In this document: piece by piece, positions 37,273 to 44,177 of the stretch | Layout of the letters: each line of letters begins with the position of its first letter | How positions within the stretch are numbered: the first letter of the stretch is position 1 | Assembly: GCF_001422325.1 (NCBI RefSeq) | Contig: NZ_LMMR01000007.1 | Coordinates: forward strand, 241,539-305,538 | Length of the DNA stretch: 64,000 nucleotides | From: Leifsonia sp. Leaf264 | GTDB lineage: Bacteria > Actinomycetota > Actinomycetes > Actinomycetales > Microbacteriaceae | Reading direction: 5' to 3' | Notes under the pieces: model-generated | The model's input: only the letters and a program-made list of their open reading frames with translations | Databases searched by the model: none | What the model was told of the DNA's origin: nothing | Made by a program: the position numbers and the translations under genes

Positions 37273-38025
37273 ATGCCCATCACCAAGACCGCAGCCGACA
37301 CGGCGAAGCTCGTGCACGCCACGCTCGAGCTGCATGAGCCGGGCAAGGAACTCGGATCGGTCGGCCCGCTGCTGAAGACGCTGGCCTTCCAGATGAATCC
37401 GAAGGAGCTCACCCTCGCCAAGACGGCGAAGTGGGAGACCAAGAGCCAGAACAAGTCATCGTCGGCGCCGCCATCCGTCTACCTCGGCCCGGAGCCGGCG
37501 AAGATGACCGTCGAGATGTTCTTCGACGCCACCCGCGCCCACGACAACGCCGTCGTCGAGAACGTCGAAGCGCTGTTCACAGCGTGCACTCCGACGAAGA
37601 AGTCGAAGAACGACAAGCCGTCAGCCCCGTGGGTCCTGTTCAAGTGGGGTTCGCTGACAGGCTTCGTCGGCTACATCAAGAGCGTCTCCGCCAAGTACAC
37701 GATGTTCGCCCCGTCGGGCCAGCCGCTGCGGGCCATCTGCACTGTCGCCCTCGAGGAGCTCGCCCTCGAGCCCGGCAAGCAGAACCCCACCTCGGGCGGT
37801 CTCCAGCCGCGGCGCGTTCACACCCTGAGCGAGGGCGATACCCTGCCGGCCATAGCCTTCCGCGAGTACGGCTCGGCCGCCCTCTGGCGAGCCGTCGCCG
37901 ACGTGAACGGTATCGACGACCCCATGCGCCTGCGCCCGGGATCCCCGGTGTTCCTGCCCACGGCCGAGGAACTCGTCGGTTCCCGCGATGCCACGAGAAC
38001 GGAGCTCGCCCGTGCCATCCGCTGA
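37273..38025 (+). CDS. LysM baseplate protein (Pvc7-like)
   Basis: A 250-residue protein. The N-terminal domain has LKTLAFQMNPKELTLAKTAK, VYLGPEPAKMTVEMFFD and PWVLFKWGSLTGFVGYIKSV, as in T4 gp53/Afp7-type hub proteins. A LysM domain follows: VHTLSEGDTLPAIAFREYG, and DPMRLRPGSPVFLP. It would link the tube base with the spike. Its 3' end overlaps the spike gene by 14 bases. Confidence 0.9.
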   Translation: MPITKTAADTAKLVHATLELHEPGKELGSVGPLLKTLAFQMNPKELTLAKTAKWETKSQNKSSSAPPSVYLGPEPAKMTVEMFFDATRAHDNAVVENVEALFTACTPTKKSKNDKPSAPWVLFKWGSLTGFVGYIKSVSAKYTMFAPSGQPLRAICTVALEELALEPGKQNPTSGGLQPRRVHTLSEGDTLPAIAFREYGSAALWRAVADVNGIDDPMRLRPGSPVFLPTAEELVGSRDATRTELARAIR

Positions 38026-39856
38026 CACCTATACCAGCCTGCTCCTGGTCAGCGTGGCTGGTCGCCCGCTCGACGCCCAGGTCGCCGCCCGTCTGGAACA
38101 CGGACGGGTGACGGATGCGGCCAACCTGCCGGACTCCTTCGAGCTCGAGTTCAGCGACACCACCGGCGACGTCATCACGAAGTCCGGCTTCTCCATCGGC
38201 GCCGCCGTCAAGGTCTCGGTGTCGGAGAACGGGCCGGGAGCTCCCATCGTGCTGCTCGACGGCGAAGTGACGGCCCTCGATCGCGAGGCCATCGGCGGAG
38301 CGCTGCGCACCCGGGTGCGCGGCCTGGACCGCTCGCATCGCCTGTTCCGGGGCCGCCGGGTGCGCGCCTTCGTCGACAGCACCATCTCCGACGTGGTTCA
38401 GAAGGTCGCGCAGACGGCGAACCTGCGCACGGGCACCATAGCCTCGCAATCGCAGGTCTTCGAGAAGCTCACGCAGGACAATGTGAGCGACTGGGTGTTC
38501 CTCAAGCGTCTCGCCGATCTCAGTGGTGCGACGTTCTCCGTGACTGACGGGGTCCTGAATTTCGGACCGCCGACAGATGCGACGGATGCGCCATCCGGTT
38601 CGGCCGGAGCCCGCTCCGACCCTGTCGTCATCGAGCACGGTCTCAACACCCTCTACCTGCACGCGACGGTCACGAGCAGCGAACAGGTTCCCGAGGTGGA
38701 GGTGCGCGGCTGGGATGTCTCGGCGAAGAAGGCCGTCATCTCCACGGCTCCGGCCAAGACCCGGAGCGCCGAGCTTCCGTCGACCGATCCGGCGAAGATC
38801 GCAGGCACCTTCAGCAGTCCGCACTACGTGTCGAGCGTGGGGGACGGAGTTCCGAAGACGCAGGAGGCCCTGGCCAAGGCGACAGCCGAGCGCATCGCCG
38901 GCGGGTTCGCCGAAGTGGAGGCGCTCCTGCTCGGGAACGCCCACATCCGCTCGGGAACCGCGGTGAGCCTCAAGGGCTTCGGCGAGCCCTTCGACGGACG
39001 CTACAGCGTCACCGAGACCATCCACGATTTCAGCTCCGACGTCGGCTACACGACCAAGGCGATCGTGAGCAACGCCTCCGACCGCTCGCTCTACGGCATC
39101 GCCTCGGGAGCGGATGCCGTCACTGGTGGCCGCCTCATGTCCGGGGTGCTCAGCGGCCTGGTGACAGCACTGGGAGATGCCGAACACGAGGGGCTCATCC
39201 ACCTGAAGTTCCCGACTCTCGCCGACGACTACGAGAGCAGCTGGGCCCGGACCGTGCAGCCGGGTGCCGGCAAGGATCGCGGTGCCGCCGTCATGCCGGA
39301 GGTGGGCGATGAGGTTCTCGTGGCGTTCGAGGGCGGCAGCCTCGATCGCCCGTACGTCCTCGGCGGGCTCTACAACGGCGAGGATCGTCCGAAAGGCGGA
39401 TGGGGCGAGACCGTCGAGTCCGGCAACCCGGTTCGGCGTTCGTTCACCTCGCGCACCGGCATGATCGTCGAGCTCGCCGAGAAGTCGGGCGAGGAGTGCC
39501 TGCGGGTGTCGACGAACGACGGCTCGCAGCAGGTGAAGCTGTTGCAGACCGGCGGCAAGGGCATCGAGATCATCTCGGAGGGTCCAGTGCAGGTCACGGC
39601 GAAGACCGATGCCACTGTCACGGCCGACTCCGGCAAGATCCTGCTCTCCGGCGACAATGTCGAGATCTCGGCCAAGACCAAGCTGAAGCTCTCGGGCGGC
39701 AGTGAGGTGGCCGTCGACGGCGTGAGCATCAAGCTCGCCGCGTCGAACGCCGCCGAGGTCACCGGCGCGACCCTCTCGCTCAAGGCGCAGGCGACGGCGG
39801 AGCTCGCTGGCAACGCGATGACCACCATCACCGGTGGCATGGTCAAGATCAACTGA
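38012..39856 (+). CDS. VgrG-like spike protein (Pvc8-like)
   Basis: A 614-residue trimeric-spike protein. Residues 1-350 correspond to the gp27-like hub (FELEFSDTTGDVITKSG, and SDWVFLKRLADLSGATFSV). An OB-fold gp5-like domain follows (about 385-465: VTALGDAEHEGLIHLKFP, PEVGDEVLVAFEGG and DRPYVLGGLYNG). The C-terminal 130 residues are a repetitive beta-helix needle. No enzymatic extension is visible. I chose GTG 38012, because GGAG is 7 bases upstream; ATG 37988 lies further into the LysM gene. The PAAR tip is encoded elsewhere (18964). Confidence 0.93.
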   Translation: MPSADTYTSLLLVSVAGRPLDAQVAARLEHGRVTDAANLPDSFELEFSDTTGDVITKSGFSIGAAVKVSVSENGPGAPIVLLDGEVTALDREAIGGALRTRVRGLDRSHRLFRGRRVRAFVDSTISDVVQKVAQTANLRTGTIASQSQVFEKLTQDNVSDWVFLKRLADLSGATFSVTDGVLNFGPPTDATDAPSGSAGARSDPVVIEHGLNTLYLHATVTSSEQVPEVEVRGWDVSAKKAVISTAPAKTRSAELPSTDPAKIAGTFSSPHYVSSVGDGVPKTQEALAKATAERIAGGFAEVEALLLGNAHIRSGTAVSLKGFGEPFDGRYSVTETIHDFSSDVGYTTKAIVSNASDRSLYGIASGADAVTGGRLMSGVLSGLVTALGDAEHEGLIHLKFPTLADDYESSWARTVQPGAGKDRGAAVMPEVGDEVLVAFEGGSLDRPYVLGGLYNGEDRPKGGWGETVESGNPVRRSFTSRTGMIVELAEKSGEECLRVSTNDGSQQVKLLQTGGKGIEIISEGPVQVTAKTDATVTADSGKILLSGDNVEISAKTKLKLSGGSEVAVDGVSIKLAASNAAEVTGATLSLKAQATAELAGNAMTTITGGMVKIN

Positions 39857-39865
39857 GGACGAGCA

Positions 39866-40279
39866 ATGGCACAGGAATTCGTCGGACGCGGGTGGTCCTT
39901 CCCCGTGCGAGCCGACCACACGGGTCGCATCTCGCTGTCGAGCAGTGAACGCGACATCGAGGAGAGCATCCGGCTCATCCTGGCGACGTCGCCGGGGGAG
40001 CGGCCGATGCGTCCGGAGTTCGGCTGTGCCGTGCACGAGTACGTCTTCGCCCCGGCGGATGCCACCACTGCTGGTGCCATCGGAACCGCGGTCCGGGCGG
40101 CGCTCGCGTTCTGGGAGCCCCGTATCGAGGTGACGGAGGTCGCCGTCAGCTTCGACGGGCGCGACGTCGGAATCCTGCTCATCGACATCGGCTACGTGAT
40201 CCTCGGCACCAACGATCCACGCAACCTGGTCTTCCCGTTCTACGTCATTCCACGCCACGACTCGGAGGTCAGCGCATGA
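39866..40279 (+). CDS. baseplate wedge protein, gp25 family (Pvc9-like)
   Basis: A 137-residue gp25-like protein with the family's EPR core: ALAFWEPRIEVTEVAV, plus RLILATSPGERPMRPEFGC and RNLVFPFYV. gp25 proteins join the baseplate to the first sheath ring. Its stop overlaps the baseplate J start (ATGA). Confidence 0.94.
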   Translation: MAQEFVGRGWSFPVRADHTGRISLSSSERDIEESIRLILATSPGERPMRPEFGCAVHEYVFAPADATTAGAIGTAVRAALAFWEPRIEVTEVAVSFDGRDVGILLIDIGYVILGTNDPRNLVFPFYVIPRHDSEVSA

Positions 40280-42231
40280 CCCTGCCCGTACCGAACCTCG
40301 ACGATCGCCGCTTCCAGGACCTGGTCGACGACGCCAAGCGGCTCGTCGCACTGCGCTGCCCGGAGTGGTCGGATCACAACGTCTCGGACCCCGGCGTCAC
40401 CCTCATCGAGACCTTCGCCTTCATGACGGATGAACTCTTCTACAGGCTCAACCGCGTGCCGGACAAGCTGTACGTGAGCTTCCTCGAACTGCTCGGCGTG
40501 CAGCTCTTCCCGCCGACGCCGGCCACCGCCGAGGTGCTGTTCCGGCTCTCGGCCCCGCGCACCGAGACCATCGTCGTGCCCGCGCACACCGAGGTGGGCA
40601 CCCGGCGCACCGAGGACGTCTCGTCGATAGTGTTCTCGACCATCGCCGAGGTCTCGCTCCCTCCGCGCAGGCTCGAGGCCGTGGGCAACAGGCCGCACGA
40701 CGGTGAGCCCTACGTGCGTTCATCGCGGCTCTCCGAGACCGACACCCTCGACGCCTTCTCGTCGGAGCCCGGCGTCGGCGACGGCTTCCTGCTGGGCCTC
40801 GACGACGCATCACCGGGGCTCGCCATCGAACTGAAGCTGGACTGCGCCGTCCGCGGCGTCGGCGTCGACCCCCTCGACCCTCCGCTGGCCTGGGAGGCCT
40901 GGAACGGATCCGACTGGAGTGCCTGCGACGTTGTGTCAGACGGCACCGGCGGACTGAACAAGGCGGGCGACGTCGTGCTGATAGTGCCGCGCGACCATGT
41001 TGCATCCGTCATCGCCGGGTCGCGCGCCGGATGGCTGCGGTGCCGCCTCACCGAGGTCGCCGAGGGCACGCCGACGTACAGCGCGTCGCCGCTGGTACGC
41101 AGCGCCGAGGCCGCGACCGTCGGCGGCGTGACGTCGGCCGTGCACGCCGCCACGGTCGACGACGAGGTCATCGGCCTCTCGGAGGGAGTACCCGGACAGC
41201 AGTTCGCCCTCGCCGCGCATCCCGTGCTCGTCGATGGGAACGCCTTCGTGGTCGAGGTGGGCAACGGCAGCGGCTGGGAGGAATGGACGGAGACCGACTC
41301 GTTCGCATCCGCCCACTCCGACGACAGGGTGGTGCAGGTCGACCGCACCCGCGGCGTGGTGGCGTTCCCGCCGGCCGTTCGCGACGCCGATGGAACCATG
41401 AGGCACTACGGCGCGGTTCCGCCCAAGGGTGCTCCGCTGCGGGTTCCGCGGTACCGGATCGGCGGCGGCGCCGCCGGCAACGTCTCGCCGGGAGCCCTGA
41501 GCGTCCTGCGCTCGACAGTGCCCTTCGTGAGCAGCGTGGTGAACCGGGCGGCATCACACGACGGCACCGATGGTGAGGGGATCGAGGAGGCCAAGTTGCG
41601 AGGGCCGCTCGCGCTGCGCACCCGAGATCGCGCCGTCACCGCCGACGACTACGAGCAGCTCGCCAAGCGCGCCTCTCCCGGCATAGCGCGAGCCCAGTGC
41701 GTGGCTGCTGTGACGGATGCCGGCTCCGCCCCCGGCGTCAGGCTGCTGGTCGTGCCCTCCGTCGCCGTGGGTGCGGATGGGCGCACCGCCTTCGCCGACC
41801 TGATCCCATCGGAGGAGATGCTCACGGCCATAGCCGATGACCTCGACGGACGCCGGCCCGTCGGCACCCGACTGATCATCGAGCCACCGCTCTACCAGGG
41901 AGTCACCGTGGTGGCCAAGCTCATCGCCCGCTCCCGAGTCGCCGTCGACACGCTCAAGTCGCAGGCGCTCGAGGCGCTGTACCGACACTTCGACCCCGTG
42001 CGCGGCGGGGCCGACGGGAAAGGCTGGCCGTTCGGGCGGCCGGTCCTCGCCGGCGAGGTCTACGCGGTGCTGCAGGCCCTGCCCGGCACCGAACTCGTCG
42101 ACGAGGTCCTCCTCTTCGGCGCCGATCCGGTGACGGGGAAGCGCGGCGAGCCCACCCAGCGCATCGTGCTCGACCCGAACTCCCTGGTGTTCAGCTTCGA
42201 GCACCGCATCAGGGTCGCGGCGGGGGTCTGA
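40276..42231 (+). CDS. baseplate J-like protein (Pvc11-like)
   Basis: A 651-residue baseplate wedge protein (gp6/J-like). It begins LPVPNLDDRRFQDLVDDAKR, then CPEWSDHNVSDPGVTLIETF and FYRLNRVPDKLYVSFLELLG, all typical of the eCIS/Afp11 class. The C-terminal part has LALRTRDRAVTADDYEQLAK and LIIEPPLYQGVTVVAKL. It would form the iris ring around the spike. Confidence 0.94.
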   Translation: MTLPVPNLDDRRFQDLVDDAKRLVALRCPEWSDHNVSDPGVTLIETFAFMTDELFYRLNRVPDKLYVSFLELLGVQLFPPTPATAEVLFRLSAPRTETIVVPAHTEVGTRRTEDVSSIVFSTIAEVSLPPRRLEAVGNRPHDGEPYVRSSRLSETDTLDAFSSEPGVGDGFLLGLDDASPGLAIELKLDCAVRGVGVDPLDPPLAWEAWNGSDWSACDVVSDGTGGLNKAGDVVLIVPRDHVASVIAGSRAGWLRCRLTEVAEGTPTYSASPLVRSAEAATVGGVTSAVHAATVDDEVIGLSEGVPGQQFALAAHPVLVDGNAFVVEVGNGSGWEEWTETDSFASAHSDDRVVQVDRTRGVVAFPPAVRDADGTMRHYGAVPPKGAPLRVPRYRIGGGAAGNVSPGALSVLRSTVPFVSSVVNRAASHDGTDGEGIEEAKLRGPLALRTRDRAVTADDYEQLAKRASPGIARAQCVAAVTDAGSAPGVRLLVVPSVAVGADGRTAFADLIPSEEMLTAIADDLDGRRPVGTRLIIEPPLYQGVTVVAKLIARSRVAVDTLKSQALEALYRHFDPVRGGADGKGWPFGRPVLAGEVYAVLQALPGTELVDEVLLFGADPVTGKRGEPTQRIVLDPNSLVFSFEHRIRVAAGV

Positions 42232-42232
42232 C

Positions 42233-42808
42233 ATGCGCGGCATCGTTCCCGGTCTCGGCACTCCGTCGCCGCTGATCACGCGGCTTCCGGCCATCCTGCA
42301 GGAGGACGATTTCCTGCAACGGATGCTGCCGGCCTTCGACGACTCCATCGCGCCGGTGTACTCCGTGCTCGACAACCTGTCGGCCTACATCGACCCGCAT
42401 CTCACACCGGCAGACTTCCTCGGCTGGCTCGCGGGGTGGGTAGACATCGAGGTCGACGAGGCCTGGTCGCTCGAGCAGCGCCGCGACATCATCGCGGGAG
42501 CTGCGGCCATGCACCGCCGCTCGGGCACGGCCTCGGGCATCCGTGACGCCGTGCATCTGGCCGCCGGCCCCGGAACGACGGTCGAGGTGACTGAATCGGG
42601 TGGGACGACGTGGTCGTCGACCAGCGGCGGAACACTGCCCGGCGACGAGGTCGTCGGCGTGCGCATCGCGGTCGGCGGAGTGACCGGTGACCTCGATGCG
42701 GTGACGCGGCGCCTGGAGCGCGTGGCCGCGCGCCAGGTTCCCGCCCACGTTCCCTGCACCATGGTCGTGACCTCGCCGGGCGGCGGGAGCGGTGGTGCCG
42801 AGTCATGA
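42233..42808 (+). CDS. tail protein, P2 gpI-like
   Basis: A 191-residue phage tail protein of the gpI/TIGR02242 class: LITRLPAILQEDDFLQRMLP, FLGWLAGWVDIEVDEAW, and RRDIIAGAAAMHRRSGTASG. It belongs to the baseplate wedge. It starts 1 base after the baseplate J stop and overlaps the next gene by 4 bases. It takes the place of the larger Pvc12 of Afp/PVC. Confidence 0.88.
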   Translation: MRGIVPGLGTPSPLITRLPAILQEDDFLQRMLPAFDDSIAPVYSVLDNLSAYIDPHLTPADFLGWLAGWVDIEVDEAWSLEQRRDIIAGAAAMHRRSGTASGIRDAVHLAAGPGTTVEVTESGGTTWSSTSGGTLPGDEVVGVRIAVGGVTGDLDAVTRRLERVAARQVPAHVPCTMVVTSPGGGSGGAES

Positions 42809-44139
42809 GCGATACGGCCCTGATCTGCCCGGAGTGCGGTGCTCGCAACACCCCCGACGATGACTTCTGCGGCGAGTGCGGCGCGTACCTCGCCTGGGAC
42901 CAGGCGACGGATGGCGCAGCCGGCGGCACCGCACGAGAGCTGCCGCCGGACTTCTTCGACGATGAGCCGCCGGTGGCGGGGCCTGAGCGAGCGGAGGACG
43001 AGTCGGAGCCCGAGGTGCCGGTCGTCGATGGCCGGACCGAGTCCCCGGTCGAAGCGCCCCAGGAGGCGAAGGTGTCGCTTGTTCCCGCGGGGCCGCCCGA
43101 GACCGCGCCTCGAACGGCACCGGGGGGGGAGGATCGCCCAGCGACGCGGGAGCCGGCGTCGGAGCCCGAGGTTCCGCCGGCCGACGCCGGGACTGAGCCC
43201 GCGGTCGACGATGCGCCCGCAGGGGTGCCGCCGGTCGAGGACGCGCGCTCGGAGGAGCCGCCAGACGAGGACGCGGCTCGGACACCGGCTTCGCCGGATC
43301 CCCAGCGGGCTGAGGCGGCGCAACCCGCTCCGGTGCCGCCCGCCGAGGCCCGGCAGCCCGCAGCCAGCCAGCCCGCAGCCGCCCCCCGCAAACCGCAACG
43401 GCCCCAGGTGCGCGCCGAGGACGCGCCGAAGCCCGGCGACGTCGTGTGCCCGACCTGCGGTGCCGGTAACGCCCCCGGGCGCAACTACTGCCGACGCTGC
43501 GCCACCCAGCTCACAGCGACGCAGAACCGCTCGCTCGACCCCTCCGCGCAGCCCAAGGCTGGCGCGCGCCCCGTCGCGAAGCGCAGCCGCGTGCGGCCGG
43601 CGTTCGTCGTGGTGCCGATCCTGCTTCTCGTGCTGCTCGGCGTGGGCTGGCTCAGTCGTGACTGGCTGGCCTCGGCGGCGGCATCCGTCATCGACAAGGT
43701 CGCAGCCTCAACACCGGTGCGCCCTGTGTCGGTTGCGGCGTCGAGCTCCGCCGACGGCCGCGGCCCCGAGCTCGCCTTCGACGGCTTCTCGAACACCTCG
43801 TGGGCTCCAGGTCCTGCGGGTGCTGGCGCCGGGGAGTTCCTCGAGGCGACGTTCGCGAAGCCGTTCCGCCTGGTCTACCTGCAGATGATCCCGGGCGCAT
43901 CGTCGAAGCCGGCCGACTTCCTGGCCGACGGCCGGCCCGACACCATGCTGCTCACCATGACCCTCGCCGACGGCAGCACGGTCGAGAAGACCGTCACGGT
44001 CGCCGACAAGCCCGGCAACCAGCAGTTCGACGTGGGCATCGACGACGTGAGCGCGGTCCGCTTCACCATCGGAACAGGTCACGGGGTGACCGACGCGACC
44101 CGGGTCGCGGTGGCGGAGGTCGAGTTCCGCAGTCGCTGA
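42805..44139 (+). CDS. membrane-anchored zinc-ribbon protein with glycan-binding-like domain
   Basis: A 444-residue protein. The first zinc ribbon has Cys 8, 11, 22 and 25 (CPECGARNTPDDDFCGECG) and the second Cys 215, 218, 229 and 232. Between them lies an acidic Pro/Glu-rich spacer of about 190 residues. One membrane segment lies near 266-286 (FVVVPILLLVLLGVGWL). The C-terminal 140 residues (ASSSADGRGPELAFDGFSNT, and FVAEATFAKPFRL-type strands) look like the discoidin-like or NADase-type glycan-binding domains named in homologues. Zinc ribbons would face the cytoplasm and the lectin-like part the outside. It is the last gene of the baseplate operon, coupled to gpI by ATGA, and may tether the baseplate to the membrane. 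Confidence 0.75.
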   Translation: MSDTALICPECGARNTPDDDFCGECGAYLAWDQATDGAAGGTARELPPDFFDDEPPVAGPERAEDESEPEVPVVDGRTESPVEAPQEAKVSLVPAGPPETAPRTAPGGEDRPATREPASEPEVPPADAGTEPAVDDAPAGVPPVEDARSEEPPDEDAARTPASPDPQRAEAAQPAPVPPAEARQPAASQPAAAPRKPQRPQVRAEDAPKPGDVVCPTCGAGNAPGRNYCRRCATQLTATQNRSLDPSAQPKAGARPVAKRSRVRPAFVVVPILLLVLLGVGWLSRDWLASAAASVIDKVAASTPVRPVSVAASSSADGRGPELAFDGFSNTSWAPGPAGAGAGEFLEATFAKPFRLVYLQMIPGASSKPADFLADGRPDTMLLTMTLADGSTVEKTVTVADKPGNQQFDVGIDDVSAVRFTIGTGHGVTDATRVAVAEVEFRSR

Positions 44140-44151
44140 GGAGCGGAGTCA

Positions 44152-44167
44152 GGAGCGGAGCCGCTCC
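44152..44167. terminator. short hairpin between convergent genes
   Basis: GGAGCGG (44152-44158) pairs with CCGCTCC (44161-44167) inside a run of GAGCGGAGTC repeats (about 44140-44180) between the zinc-ribbon and BTAD genes. There is no T-run. Confidence 0.4.
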
Positions 44168-44177
44168 ACGAGCGGAG

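Noticed and set aside
37676-40351. 891-residue open frame on the minus strand
   Set aside because: It is antisense to the LysM and VgrG-like genes and shows shadow composition.
31820-42808. Type VI secretion system
   Set aside because: The sheath is one long phage-like protein rather than TssB/TssC, and there is no TssJLM membrane complex or ClpV. The order follows Afp/PVC.
18964-44139. Prophage
   Set aside because: Tail genes only. No capsid, portal, terminase, lysis, replication or integrase genes, and a DUF4255 cap and AAA+ ATPase typical of injection systems.
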